DNA of 64,000 nucleotides from positions 1 to 64,000 of the forward strand of contig JAZQBL010000001.1 of the NCBI GenBank assembly GCA_045545665.1, in the 5' to 3' direction. The position numbers and the translations under genes are program-made. Below the pieces are notes generated by a model. The model was not told where the DNA came from. It saw only the letters and a list, made by a program, of their open reading frames with translations, and made no database searches. Positions 54,301-63,579 of this stretch are shown here, piece by piece (position 1 is the stretch's first letter; every line of letters begins with the position of its first letter). The DNA is from RGIG7213 sp045545665. Its GTDB lineage: Bacteria; Bacillota; Clostridia; Oscillospirales; CAG-272.

Positions 54301-54628
54301 AGAGACAGCCGACACACTTGCGCGTGACGGTATTATCCGCCGAGGTGCCGTGCTTAACGATGAAGAGGTTATGAAAGCCGTGTTCGGAACAGACGGTAAA
54401 TTTATGCCGAAATACGCATCTGACAAAAAGATCGTGTATATAGCTGATGAAGAATTTACCGATGCGTTCAATAAGCTTGAAAATGCCGTATCGGAGCTTG
54501 CCGAAAAAATGAAAAACGGATCGGCAGAGGCACTGCCGGAGAAGATAGGCTCATACGAGCCGTGCGAATATTGTGATTACAAAATGGTCTGCAGATATGA
54601 AAGCAAAACGGTGATTGAAGATGAGTGA
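51371..54628 (+). CDS. addB: ATP-dependent helicase-nuclease subunit AddB
   Basis: AddB, with AddA, resects DNA double-strand ends for recombination in Firmicutes. The 1085-residue protein has Walker A GHSGSGKTTQ at the start (residues 8-15), an inactivated helicase core, and a C-terminal RecB-like nuclease domain with LMDYKTGKPS. The iron-sulfur staple is formed by a Cys in FRKCKFGYYC near residue 757 and CEYCDYKMVC near the end. It is slightly shorter than the Bacillus protein (about 1170). Its last codons overlap addA. Confidence 0.93.
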   Translation: MVEFLFGHSGSGKTTQIYNNIKRDLSEKKRVMLIVPDQEAVSAEAMCADVTQGVPSTELYVCSFSRLCNDVFRKYGGIVYNYADKTTGRLLVFLALRSVREYLKEYNTVSFSDTSALSVIHSTVGEFKRCGISASDLYEICEKIPSEKKQLKDKLSDIALIYDAYNSNLGSSLCDPSDDMTKLCSILEENNFFADFDSVYIDSFHYFTHLQHKVIYHIFKNTPYVCVSVCAPYAEKAKQKFTLSEIYSSFDDLLKIAGKANADVSVTELKESYRFSNGETKYLEEALRNEYQDSFSSGEHIKTVLCRNPFDEVEFVSSVISKRVREDGKRFRDFAVVVNSADSYKGIADAVFDKFGIPYFISSRTDIMQKPFVKLIFAAFNIHLSGFYKEDVISYVKTGLSGLSYEDTDLFETYVKRWGINGKRFCEAAWDMNPSGYGARFSEKDTKQLDRINRIKDYIITPLYDFSEALSEGALTCEKILNCIYDLLIKTDIKKQLSDLVLACEDEGEKSEIYQIWHLFFKAATDISDICKDTCVSVEEYRALLAMVLSEVDIGKIPTSQDQVLIGESGKVRINNPTDIFVLGVNEGDFPSGVSNNTVFSFADIRILQDCGVHFINEETLLLRDTFSFYKTVTSCSENVYVTSTVRDSSAAAKKPSVLFQKIKGLFPCGYSTFKGITADDVCTYAVGVDFIGRNADKVQIASVKAVLAENPDTLHVTEDYLPTTVISKDTAQKIYSGDIKLSQSKIDSFRKCKFGYYCNYVLNLRNDSKIDVESNDLGTYVHYVLQRLLEDYIKGNVKADIDESELKEKLDIYTCEFTSSYLNVDISKPGYAKIKALFERMKKNTLKAAQNILCELSSSEFKPSKLELNISDSGEMPPLRIQLSDGSSAVLGGVADRVDTYSADGKTYIKLMDYKTGKPSFSLNGIEKCDGIQLFVYMISICTKGGKLFGGDIKPAAAFYVAVTPEVKEHDFPIDEETADTLARDGIIRRGAVLNDEEVMKAVFGTDGKFMPKYASDKKIVYIADEEFTDAFNKLENAVSELAEKMKNGSAEALPEKIGSYEPCEYCDYKMVCRYESKTVIEDE

Positions 54629-57600
54629 AAGAAAATGGACTGAAAATCAGCTGAAGGCGATAACACATAAAGATTCCGACCTTATCGTAGCCGCCGCGGC
54701 AGGTTCAGGTAAAACGGCAACGCTTACCGAAAGAGTGATACGGTATATCACCGAGGAGGGCGGCGATATATCAAGAATATTGATAGTTACCTTTACCAAA
54801 GCCGCAGCGGAAGAATTAAAGGTCAAGATCCGCAACGCACTCACTAAAAAAAGTGCGGAGGATCTGTCAAACAAAGCTGTCAGAGTCAAACTGCTTATGC
54901 TCAATTCCGCACAAATAAGCACGATACACGGCTTTTGTTCGTCGTTCATAAAAGAGAATTACTCGCTCTTGGATCTCCCGTCAGGCATGCGTATAGCGGA
55001 CGAGTCGGAGGCGGTCTTGTTAAAAAAGCAGGTTATGGATAAGACGCTCGACAGCTATTTTGAAGATGACGTCCCCGATGAATATAAAAGCGAAGGCTTT
55101 CCGCTTTTGTTTGATAATCTTATAAGAGGGAAAACAGCCGAAAGACTTTCCGACGTGTTGATATCCGTTTACGACACCGTAAGAAGTTGCGCCGAAGGCG
55201 TGGAAATAATCAGTAAAACGGCATCGAATTTCAAAGAGGTCGAAGAAAACGGCTATGTCGGAAGTGTGTACGAAACCACACTTGCAAGCGTACTTAAACG
55301 AGTACTTGCACATTTTATATCCGTATACGGTGCGCTAATTGATAAGTATTACTGTGATGAGATATTTGAGAATAAATACGTCCCAACGCTTAACGATGAG
55401 CTTGAAATGATGAAGCTTTCTTCTTTTAAGCTTGAGGAAGGCGACGTTTTTTCCGCACTCAATATATTTGCATCCTTTGATTTTAAACGCCTTCCGCCCG
55501 TCAAGGGAGAACACGATTTCAAAAATGAAACAAAATACGTACGCGATGAAGTAAAAGAGGAGAAGAAAGCTCTTTTTCCGTATTACTCATTCTCGGATAA
55601 AGAAATAAAAGAAGTAGCCAAACGTGCAAGACTCCTCTTTGAAAGTATGTACAAGCTCCTTTCTTACTTTGAAAAAGTGTTCAGAGAAGAAAAAAGACAG
55701 CGTAAATTTATGGATTACGGCGATCTTGAACAGTTTACGTATGAACTGTTGTATGATAAAGACGGAAACAAAACGAAAACCGCATACGACACGGCGGAAA
55801 AATACGACGAAATATACATTGATGAGTATCAGGATTGTAACAGCCTGCAGGATGCCATATTTGCGGCAATATCGAAGAAAAACAGATTTATGGTAGGCGA
55901 CGTGAAGCAGTCGATATATTCGTTCAGAGGTGCTGAACCGTATCTGTTTTCCGATTACAGAGTCCTGTTTGAAGAGCCCGAAAAAGGAAGAGCACTGTTT
56001 TTATCAAATAATTTCAGATGCTCTGAAAATATTATCGCCTTTTCAAACCTTGTTTTTTCTGATATTTTTACAAAGAATCCGCAAATACCTTACGGCAAGG
56101 AAGACGAACTCGTTTATTCAAGAAATTATTCCGACGCTCACCCCGTCACAGTAGCACTCGTTGAAAAAACGCAGGACTGCGACGCAAAAGAGACCGATGC
56201 GGAATACATAGCCGATACGATCGCAAATATGATCAAAAACGAGAAAAACGCCGACGGTGCGCCGTATTCACCGAAGGATTTTGCGATCTTACTGCGCAGT
56301 GCAAAAACATCGGCGCAGATATATGAAAAAGCGCTTGTTAAAAGAGGAATTGCCGTACATAACGGAGTTGAAAAAAACTTTTTTGAATCAAGTGAGGTGC
56401 TTTTGGCGCTCTGTCTTATCTCTGCAATAGACAATCCCATGCGTGACGTGCAGCTTGCAGGACTTATGCAAAGCCCTCTGTTCGGCTTTACTCTTGATGA
56501 TATGATCGAGATACGTCGAGGCAATAAAGACGTACCGCTTTATCTCTGCCTTACGAAATATGCAGAGAAAACAAACGACAGTAAATGCAAGAGATTTCTT
56601 GAAAAACTCAAGCTTTACAGAAAAAAAGCGCAGGGAATGCAGACGGACAAGCTTATCTGGTATCTGTACGGAGACACGGGAATTTTTGCACGTGTCTGCT
56701 ATGATAACGACAAGCAAAAAGCTGATTCAAGACGTGCAAATCTTATGATGCTTTACGAATACGCAAGAAAATTCGAAGCGGGTTCTTTCAAAGGTCTTTA
56801 CAACTTTATCAATTACATAAGCGAGATACTTGAAAAGAAGACGAAGCTTGAAGCAGTAAATGCTGACGGTGATGAGGATAACGGTGTAAAGATAATGACG
56901 GTACATAAATCAAAGGGACTTGAATTTCCCGTTTGTTTTCTCGCCGATGCCTCCGCAAAACTGTCGGCGGCGGGGAAAATGCCGTATAAGTATGACAGAA
57001 AATGCGGCTTCGCTGTCAAATTAAAGGATTCAACGGGCTTTGTTTTTTACAAAACGCCGATGTACTGTGCCGTTTCCGCTGAAGAACACGACAGAGAAAC
57101 AGAAGAAGAAGCGAGAATTTTATATGTTGCCTTGACAAGAGCGCAGGACAGACTTTTTGTTACAGGCTCGACGGATGACGCTGATAAAACGCTTTTATCA
57201 CCGTTTGGTGAAATAAAAAGCGTATATTCGTTCTATAATTCGAGATCGTATTTTGATATGATGAGACCGATATTGTTTTCATCAGATCCCTCTTTTGAAT
57301 TTAAAATAGTCAAAAACTATACTCCGGCACTTGATGAAGTCAAATATTCGAACGAAAATGCTTCTGAAATTGATGGATCTGTCTATGAAAAAGTCAAGGA
57401 GAATATTGCGTTTGAATATCCGTATAAACTGCAGACGTCGTTACCGCAAAAGGTCTCCGTGTCAAGACTTTACCCTGATCTTCTTGATGAAAACGATGAC
57501 AGCGCAGAGCTTACGGAAGATGAAATACCGCTCGAATTCAAAGACCCCGATGCTATAAGAAAAGAATCGGAGAAAACGAAAAAAGGAATCGCAACGCATC

Positions 57601-58118
57601 TTTTTATGCAGTTCTGTGATTTTGACAGCGTGCTAAGATCCGGTGTTGAAAACGAAAGGCAAAGACTTTATGAAAACGGGTTTATGTCGTATGAGGATAT
57701 GAATTCGGTGGATATAAGAACGGTCGAGGCGTTCTTTTCTTCCGATCTGTTCGGAAGAATAAACGATGCAAAAAATAAAGGCGCGCTTGTTAAAAGGGAA
57801 TACCGTTTCAATATCTATCTCGATGCGGCACTGTTTACAAGCGAAGATGACAAGAAGCAAAAGCTTGAAAACGAAAAAATACTCGTTCAGGGCGTAGTTG
57901 ATATGCTGTTTGAAAATCCCGACGGCAGTATAACTTTACTTGATTACAAGACGGACAGACTTTCTGACAGCAAAGAAGACATTGACGCTTTCATCTCACG
58001 GCATCGCACACAGCTTAAATATTACAAGCTTGCCGCAGAGAGGATAACGGGGAAAAAAGTTTCCGATACCGTTCTTTACTCGTTTTCACTTATGCGGGAA
58101 ATATACGTTCGTGATTGA
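54621..58118 (+). CDS. addA: ATP-dependent helicase-nuclease subunit AddA
   Basis: AddA is the UvrD-type 3'-5' helicase and nuclease. The 1165-residue protein has the Q motif WTENQLKAI, Walker A VAAAAGSGKTATL, Walker B YIDEYQDCNSLQD, motif III VGDVKQSIYSFRGAEP, motif V TVHKSKGLEFPV, motif VI LYVALTRAQDRLFV, and the C-terminal nuclease motif LLDYKTDR. ATG 54621 overlaps the addB stop by 8 bases; a TTG two codons upstream is less likely. It is the last gene of the dinB-addA run. Confidence 0.95.
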   Translation: MSERKWTENQLKAITHKDSDLIVAAAAGSGKTATLTERVIRYITEEGGDISRILIVTFTKAAAEELKVKIRNALTKKSAEDLSNKAVRVKLLMLNSAQISTIHGFCSSFIKENYSLLDLPSGMRIADESEAVLLKKQVMDKTLDSYFEDDVPDEYKSEGFPLLFDNLIRGKTAERLSDVLISVYDTVRSCAEGVEIISKTASNFKEVEENGYVGSVYETTLASVLKRVLAHFISVYGALIDKYYCDEIFENKYVPTLNDELEMMKLSSFKLEEGDVFSALNIFASFDFKRLPPVKGEHDFKNETKYVRDEVKEEKKALFPYYSFSDKEIKEVAKRARLLFESMYKLLSYFEKVFREEKRQRKFMDYGDLEQFTYELLYDKDGNKTKTAYDTAEKYDEIYIDEYQDCNSLQDAIFAAISKKNRFMVGDVKQSIYSFRGAEPYLFSDYRVLFEEPEKGRALFLSNNFRCSENIIAFSNLVFSDIFTKNPQIPYGKEDELVYSRNYSDAHPVTVALVEKTQDCDAKETDAEYIADTIANMIKNEKNADGAPYSPKDFAILLRSAKTSAQIYEKALVKRGIAVHNGVEKNFFESSEVLLALCLISAIDNPMRDVQLAGLMQSPLFGFTLDDMIEIRRGNKDVPLYLCLTKYAEKTNDSKCKRFLEKLKLYRKKAQGMQTDKLIWYLYGDTGIFARVCYDNDKQKADSRRANLMMLYEYARKFEAGSFKGLYNFINYISEILEKKTKLEAVNADGDEDNGVKIMTVHKSKGLEFPVCFLADASAKLSAAGKMPYKYDRKCGFAVKLKDSTGFVFYKTPMYCAVSAEEHDRETEEEARILYVALTRAQDRLFVTGSTDDADKTLLSPFGEIKSVYSFYNSRSYFDMMRPILFSSDPSFEFKIVKNYTPALDEVKYSNENASEIDGSVYEKVKENIAFEYPYKLQTSLPQKVSVSRLYPDLLDENDDSAELTEDEIPLEFKDPDAIRKESEKTKKGIATHLFMQFCDFDSVLRSGVENERQRLYENGFMSYEDMNSVDIRTVEAFFSSDLFGRINDAKNKGALVKREYRFNIYLDAALFTSEDDKKQKLENEKILVQGVVDMLFENPDGSITLLDYKTDRLSDSKEDIDAFISRHRTQLKYYKLAAERITGKKVSDTVLYSFSLMREIYVRD

Positions 58119-58138
58119 AGTCGGCTATTTTCAAAATA

Positions 58139-58161
58139 TGCGTTTTGACGCACGGTTTTTT
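58139..58161 (+). terminator. Possible weak terminator after addA
   Basis: TGCGT-TTTG-ACGCA (5-bp stem), followed by CGG and a run of six T. Confidence 0.35.
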
Positions 58162-58195
58162 GACTATAATAGATCATATTTCCGAAAAACGAATG

Positions 58196-58216
58196 TTGAT
58201 ATCTAAATGATATCAA
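58196..58216. promoter_or_regulatory. Perfect palindrome upstream of the PFOR promoter
   Basis: TTGATATC and GATATCAA flank a 5-base centre (TAAAT), a 21-bp dyad about 42 bp upstream of the -35 box. It looks like an operator for a dimeric regulator. I cannot name the regulator. Confidence 0.5.
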
Positions 58217-58257
58217 AATGTAAATAAAAATTAACGAAAAAATAACAGTTTAAAGTG

Positions 58258-58286
58258 TTTACATATATCAAAATATGTGGTATATT
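58258..58286 (+). promoter_or_regulatory. Promoter of the PFOR gene with a dyad in the spacer
   Basis: -35 TTTACA (58258-58263), 17-bp spacer, -10 TATATT (58281-58286), about 43 bases before the ATG. ACATAT-ATCAAA-ATATGT (58261-58278) lies across the -35 and spacer. Confidence 0.7.
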
Positions 58287-58328
58287 GGGTATTAATGTAA
58301 ATAACAATATTTTGGAGGATAAACAGTT

Positions 58329-61300
58329 ATGGCAAGAAAAATGAAGACCATGGACGGTAACAATGCCGCCGCCCATGTTTCCTACGCCTTTACGGAAGTT
58401 GCTTGTATCTACCCGATCACACCTTCCTCTGTAATGGCTGAAGTTACTGACCAGTGGAGTGCCAAGGGCCAGAAGAACATTTTCGGACAGCAGGTAAAGG
58501 TTGTCGAAATGCAGAGTGAAGCAGGTGCGGCAGGTGCCGTTCACGGTTCACTTCAGGCAGGCGCTCTTACAACAACTTATACAGCATCTCAGGGACTTCT
58601 TCTTATGATCCCGAATATGTATAAGATAGCAGGTGAGCTTCTCCCCTGCGTTATCCACGTTTCCGCACGTGCGGTCGCTTCTCATGCACTTTCCATTTTC
58701 GGTGACCATTCCGACGTTATGGCGTGCAGACAGACAGGTTTTGCAATGCTCTGCGCTAACAACGTTCAGGAGGTTATGGATCTCGGTGCTGTAGCACACC
58801 TTTCAACGATCAAGTCACGTGTTCCTTTCCTTCACTTCTTCGATGGCTTCAGAACGAGCCACGAGATCCAGAAGGTAGAGCAGTGGGATTATGAAGATCT
58901 CAAGGAAATGGTAGATATGGACGCTGTTGCCGAATATAAGGCACGTTCACTCAATCCCGATCACCCTGTTCTCAGAGGTACAGCTCAGAACCCCGATATA
59001 TTCTTCCAGGCAAGAGAAGCTTCCAACCCCTACTACGACAACACACCCGCTGTTGTAGAAGAATATATGAACAAGGTAAATGCTAAGATCGGTACAGATT
59101 ACAAGCTCTTCAACTACTACGGCGCACCCGATGCGGAAAAAGTTATCGTTGCTATGGGTTCAGCTTGTGATACTATCGAAGAAACGATAGACTACCTCAC
59201 AGCAAAGGGCGAAAAAGTAGGTCTTATCAAAGTTCGTCTTTACAGACCTTTCTCTACAAAGCACTTTGTTGCAGCTATCCCCGCTACTGCGAAGAAGATC
59301 GCAGTTATGGACAGAACAAAGGAACCCGGTGCTATCGGCGAACCTTTGTATCTTGACGTTTGCACAGCTCTTGAACAGGAAAACGTAAGCGTTGACGTTC
59401 TCGTTGGCGGCCGTTACGGTCTCGGTTCAAAGGATACAACACCTGCAAACATCATTTCCGTATACAGAAACCTTGACGCTGATGCTCCCAAGAATCACTT
59501 CACGATAAGCATCAACGATGACGTTACAGGTCTTTCACTTACAGATACAGAAAATCCCGATACAGTTCCCGAAGGCACGATCTGTTGCAAGTTCTGGGGT
59601 ATCGGTGCTGACGGTACTGTCGGTGCAAACAAGAACTCCATCAAGATCATCGGTGACCACACAGATAAGAAGGTACAGGCTTACTTCGCTTACGACTCCA
59701 AGAAGAGCGGCGGCGTAACTATCTCCCACCTCCGTTTCGGAGATAAGGCTATAAAGAGCCCTTACTACGTTTCTATGGCTGACTTCGTTGCTTGCCATAA
59801 CGTTGCATATCTTACGAAGTATGATATGACAAAAGACGTTAAGAACGGCGGTACGTTCCTCCTTAACACAGGATGGACAGCGGAAGAGCTCAACGAAAGA
59901 CTTCCTGCAAACGTAAAGCGCGACCTTGCTAACAAGAACGTACAGTTCTACACGGTAGACGGCGTTAAGATCGCAAGAGAGCTCGGTCTCGGCAACCGTT
60001 TCAGCATGGTTCTTCAGGCCGCTTTCTTCAAGCTCGCTAACATTATTCCGATAGACGAAGCTGTAACTTATATGAAAGACGCTGTTGTTAAGTCCTTCTC
60101 CAAGAAGGGTGATGACATCGTTAAGATGAACCAGAGCGCTATCGACCTCGGTATCGCTAACCTCGTTAAGATCGACGTTCCCGCTGAATGGGCTGAAGCA
60201 GCTGATCCTGTTGACTGCTCATACAAGTTCGTTGATGAGAGCGATATGCTCACAAGATTTGAAAAACAGATCCTCACACCCGTAAACGCTCAGAAGGGTG
60301 ACGATCTTCCCGTTTCAACGTTCGTTAAAGAAGCTGACGGTACATTCCCCCAGGGTCTTGCAGCGTTTGAAAAGAGAGGTATTGCAGTTGACGTTCCCGA
60401 ATGGAACCCCGAAAACTGTATCCAGTGTAACTTCTGTTCTTACGTTTGTCCTCATGCGGTTATCCGTCCTGTAGCTATCCCCGAAGGTGAAGACACAGGC
60501 GATCTCAAGACTGTTGCTATGACAGGACTTCCCGGATATAAATTCGCAATCGTTGCATCCGCGCTTGACTGTACGGGTTGCGGCTCTTGCGCTCAGGTAT
60601 GTCCCGGTAAGAAGGGTGCAAAGGCTCTTACAATGAAGCCTCTTGATACTCAGGTTGCAAAACAGAAGTACTTTGATCTTGCATACAAGTACACAGATGA
60701 TGCTGACGTACTTGCTAAGTTCAAGCCCGAAACGGTTAAGGGTTCACAGTTCAAGCAGCCCTTGCTTGAGTTCTCCGGCGCTTGCCCCGGTTGCGGTGAA
60801 ACACCTTACGCTAAGCTCGTAACACAGCTCTTCGGTGACAGAATGTTCATTGCAAACGCAACGGGATGTTCTTCTATTTGGGGCGGTTCCGCACCTTCCA
60901 CACCTTACACGACAAACAAAGAAGGAAAGGGTCCGGCTTGGGCTAACTCCTTGTTTGAAGATAACGCTGAGTACGGTCTCGGTATGGCAACGGCTACAAG
61001 ACAGCGCAGAGCGCTTCTTGCAGAAATAGTTGAAAAACTTGCTGATTCCGATAACGCAGCACTTGCTGAAGCTTCCAAGGCATGGCTCGCAGCTAAAGAC
61101 GACGGCACAGCTTCCAAATTCGCAGCAGCAGAACTCGAAGCAGCTCTTACGCCTTGCGCTGACAAGTGCGACCTTTGCAAGCAGGCTCTCGCTATGAAGG
61201 ATCTCTTTGTTAAGAAGTCCATCTGGATATTCGGCGGCGACGGTTGGGCATACGATATCGGCTTCGGCGGTCTCGACCACGCTATCGCATCCGGCGAAGA

Positions 61301-61856
61301 TATCAACATCTTCGTATTCGATACGGAAGTTTACTCAAATACAGGCGGTCAGGCTTCCAAGTCTACACCTACAGGTTCCGTAGCTCAGTTTGCAGCTTCC
61401 GGTAAGCCCACAAAGAAGAAGGATCTTGCACAGATCGCTATGTCTTACGGTTACGTATACACAGCTCAGATCGCTATGGGTGCTGACTACAACCAGTGCA
61501 TCAAGGCAATTCTCGAAGCTGAAGCATACAAAGGACCTTCACTCGTTATTGCATACGCTCCTTGTATCAACCACGGTATAAAGAAGGGTCTTGCAACGAG
61601 CATGCAGGAAACAAAGAACGCAGTTCAGTCCGGTTACTGGCATACGTTCCGCTTCAACCCCGAAAAGGAACAGCCTTTCACACTCGATTCCAAGGAGCCC
61701 ACGCTTTCCTACCGTGACTTCATCATGTCCGAGGTTCGTTACAACTCTTTGGTAAGAGCATTCCCTGAAAGAGCAGAAGAGCTCTTCGCAATAGCTGAAA
61801 AGCAGGCTAAGGAAAAATACAGAAAGCTTGTTAATATGGCTAAGCTTTACGAATAA
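58329..61856 (+). CDS. nifJ: Pyruvate:ferredoxin (flavodoxin) oxidoreductase
   Basis: A single-chain PFOR that oxidises pyruvate to acetyl-CoA and CO2 and reduces ferredoxin, central in anaerobic fermentation. The 1175-residue protein has domain I with YPITPSS, domain III with YGLGSKDT, a ferredoxin domain with two 4Fe-4S motifs (CIQCNFCSYVCP and CTGCGSCAQVCP), and the TPP domain with GACPGCGET, NATGCSS, GGDGWAYDIGFGGLDH and SNTGGQASKSTPTG. The codon choice (AAG, TTC, AAC, GGT, few AT-ending rare codons) differs from the neighbours and indicates very high expression. TTTTGGAGGATAAACAGTT precedes the ATG. Confidence 0.97.
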   Translation: MARKMKTMDGNNAAAHVSYAFTEVACIYPITPSSVMAEVTDQWSAKGQKNIFGQQVKVVEMQSEAGAAGAVHGSLQAGALTTTYTASQGLLLMIPNMYKIAGELLPCVIHVSARAVASHALSIFGDHSDVMACRQTGFAMLCANNVQEVMDLGAVAHLSTIKSRVPFLHFFDGFRTSHEIQKVEQWDYEDLKEMVDMDAVAEYKARSLNPDHPVLRGTAQNPDIFFQAREASNPYYDNTPAVVEEYMNKVNAKIGTDYKLFNYYGAPDAEKVIVAMGSACDTIEETIDYLTAKGEKVGLIKVRLYRPFSTKHFVAAIPATAKKIAVMDRTKEPGAIGEPLYLDVCTALEQENVSVDVLVGGRYGLGSKDTTPANIISVYRNLDADAPKNHFTISINDDVTGLSLTDTENPDTVPEGTICCKFWGIGADGTVGANKNSIKIIGDHTDKKVQAYFAYDSKKSGGVTISHLRFGDKAIKSPYYVSMADFVACHNVAYLTKYDMTKDVKNGGTFLLNTGWTAEELNERLPANVKRDLANKNVQFYTVDGVKIARELGLGNRFSMVLQAAFFKLANIIPIDEAVTYMKDAVVKSFSKKGDDIVKMNQSAIDLGIANLVKIDVPAEWAEAADPVDCSYKFVDESDMLTRFEKQILTPVNAQKGDDLPVSTFVKEADGTFPQGLAAFEKRGIAVDVPEWNPENCIQCNFCSYVCPHAVIRPVAIPEGEDTGDLKTVAMTGLPGYKFAIVASALDCTGCGSCAQVCPGKKGAKALTMKPLDTQVAKQKYFDLAYKYTDDADVLAKFKPETVKGSQFKQPLLEFSGACPGCGETPYAKLVTQLFGDRMFIANATGCSSIWGGSAPSTPYTTNKEGKGPAWANSLFEDNAEYGLGMATATRQRRALLAEIVEKLADSDNAALAEASKAWLAAKDDGTASKFAAAELEAALTPCADKCDLCKQALAMKDLFVKKSIWIFGGDGWAYDIGFGGLDHAIASGEDINIFVFDTEVYSNTGGQASKSTPTGSVAQFAASGKPTKKKDLAQIAMSYGYVYTAQIAMGADYNQCIKAILEAEAYKGPSLVIAYAPCINHGIKKGLATSMQETKNAVQSGYWHTFRFNPEKEQPFTLDSKEPTLSYRDFIMSEVRYNSLVRAFPERAEELFAIAEKQAKEKYRKLVNMAKLYE

Positions 61857-61881
61857 TCCCATTCGTTAAATACTAATAAGG

Positions 61882-61926
61882 GCGTGCGCCGTCCTTTGCG
61901 GCAATACCGTGCCGTACGGCGCACGC
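61882..61926 (+). terminator. Terminator or attenuator between PFOR and cls
   Basis: GCGTGCGCCGT / ACGGCGCACGC, a perfect 11-bp stem with a 23-base loop that can itself pair (GCGGC/GCCG), followed by TCGCTTTTATTA. It ends 20 bases before the cls ATG. Confidence 0.75.
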
Positions 61927-61946
61927 TCGCTTTTATTATAGTGATT

Positions 61947-63479
61947 ATGAAAAAAATACTTCGTTTTTTAACACACCGACTTGTAATACTTTCTTTAATA
62001 CTTGTATTACAGTTTTTTTTGCTCATACTTTTTCTTGTTGAGTTCAGAGAATATTACGTTCAATATCAGACTCTGTCGCTGATTGTTGCCGTACTGTGCG
62101 CTCTGCATATAATTAATGATGACAGTAATCCTGCTTATAAAATGGCGTGGATACTTCCGCTTATCATTTTCCCGATGCTCGGCGTGCTCGTGTATGTAAT
62201 ATTCGGAAAAGACAATCTTTCGAAACGACAGATAAGGAAGATGACTATTATAAACGAAAAACAAGAGGAGCTTTGTGCAAGCTCGTATAATCCCCATACC
62301 GTTATGGATGATGCTGTGGGTAAAAAACAGGCGGCGTATATGGAAATGTGTGCCCATAGTCCTCTTTATAAAAATACGTATGCCGAATATTTATCTTCGG
62401 GCGAAAGAAAACTCGATGTGCTTCTTAAAGAGCTTGAAAAAGCAGAGAAGTATATATTTATGGAATACTTTATAATACACGACGGTGATATGTGGCAACG
62501 CACGCTTGATATACTCAAGCGCAAAGCTGCGTCGGGCGTTGATGTACGAATCATATACGATGATTTCGGATGTGTAACGGGACTTCCGAAAAAATATCCC
62601 GAAGAACTCAAAAAATACAATATTAAATGCTGTATATTCAACAAACTCAAACCCGTGCTTTCTCCGAAACTTAACAATAGAGATCACAGAAAAATATGCG
62701 TTATTGACGGTAAAGTTGCTTTTACCGGCGGTATCAATTTCGGAGATGAATATATAAACAAGAAAAAAAGATTCGGATATTGGAAAGATACCGCTGTCGT
62801 TATAAAAGGCGATGCGGCATTCAGCCTTGTGGTCATGTTTCTCGGTATGTGGAGATATATCACAGGAGAAAACGAACCGCTTGAGAAATTTTACTTTGAA
62901 AATACGGAAGATACACCACCTGACTCATATGACGGTTATATACAGCCTTACTGCGATAACCCGACAGACAGGGAACCGGTCGGTCAGAACGTGTATCTGA
63001 ATATGATAAACTGTGCAAAAGAATATATCCTGATAACGACTCCGTATCTTATAATTGACAACGAGATACGTACAGCACTTTGCAATGCCGCAAAGTCGGG
63101 TGTTAAGGTCGTTATCATAACACCCGGGATCCCTGACAAAAAGCTTGTTTTTCAAGTTACACGGTCGAACTATTTGGAATTGCTCCGTGCGGGTGTACGT
63201 ATATTTGAGTTTGCACCGGGTTTTATACACGCAAAAATGTTCGACGTTGACGGTAAATACGCAACGGTCGGAACTGTAAATCTCGATTACAGAAGCTTGT
63301 ATCTGCATTTTGAATGCGGTCTTTGGATGGCAAATTGCAAGTGTATAAAGGATATTGAAGATGATATCGTGCAGACTATCGGCGTTTGTAAAGAGATACC
63401 GAAGGATTTTGTTTTAAGTAAATCTTGGGTGAAAAAGCTTTTTTATGCTGTCGCCCGTGCATTTGCACCCCTTATGTAA
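61947..63479 (+). CDS. cls: Cardiolipin synthase
   Basis: A membrane phospholipase D-family enzyme that joins two phosphatidylglycerols to cardiolipin. The 510-residue protein has two to three N-terminal membrane helices (about 10-80), a first HKD motif NRDHRKICVIDGKVAFTGG (about 255-273) and a second, FIHAKMFDVDGKYATVGTVN (about 427-446). ATG 61947 gives the usual N-terminus (MKKILRFLTHR), though no clear ribosome site precedes it. An upstream GTG lies inside the terminator stem and is rejected. Confidence 0.92.
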   Translation: MKKILRFLTHRLVILSLILVLQFFLLILFLVEFREYYVQYQTLSLIVAVLCALHIINDDSNPAYKMAWILPLIIFPMLGVLVYVIFGKDNLSKRQIRKMTIINEKQEELCASSYNPHTVMDDAVGKKQAAYMEMCAHSPLYKNTYAEYLSSGERKLDVLLKELEKAEKYIFMEYFIIHDGDMWQRTLDILKRKAASGVDVRIIYDDFGCVTGLPKKYPEELKKYNIKCCIFNKLKPVLSPKLNNRDHRKICVIDGKVAFTGGINFGDEYINKKKRFGYWKDTAVVIKGDAAFSLVVMFLGMWRYITGENEPLEKFYFENTEDTPPDSYDGYIQPYCDNPTDREPVGQNVYLNMINCAKEYILITTPYLIIDNEIRTALCNAAKSGVKVVIITPGIPDKKLVFQVTRSNYLELLRAGVRIFEFAPGFIHAKMFDVDGKYATVGTVNLDYRSLYLHFECGLWMANCKCIKDIEDDIVQTIGVCKEIPKDFVLSKSWVKKLFYAVARAFAPLM

Positions 63480-63482
63480 AGA

Positions 63483-63516
63483 GAATGAATAAATATACAT
63501 GCATATTTATTCATTC
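63483..63516. terminator. Perfect 14-bp AT-rich palindrome after cls
   Basis: GAATGAATAAATAT / ATATTTATTCATTC with a 6-base loop (ACATGC), starting three bases after the cls stop. It lacks a following T tract. It could be a weak terminator or an operator; each half resembles a TGAATAAATATACA-type box. Confidence 0.45.
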
Positions 63517-63579
63517 GTCAAAATGCACAAAACGATGCTTTTGTGTAAATAAATTTGATTTTATAGAGATGATATACCT

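Noticed and set aside
60744..61280. A 178-codon minus-strand frame inside the PFOR gene
   Set aside because: The strong codon bias of nifJ opens the opposite strand by chance; there is no start signal or family match.
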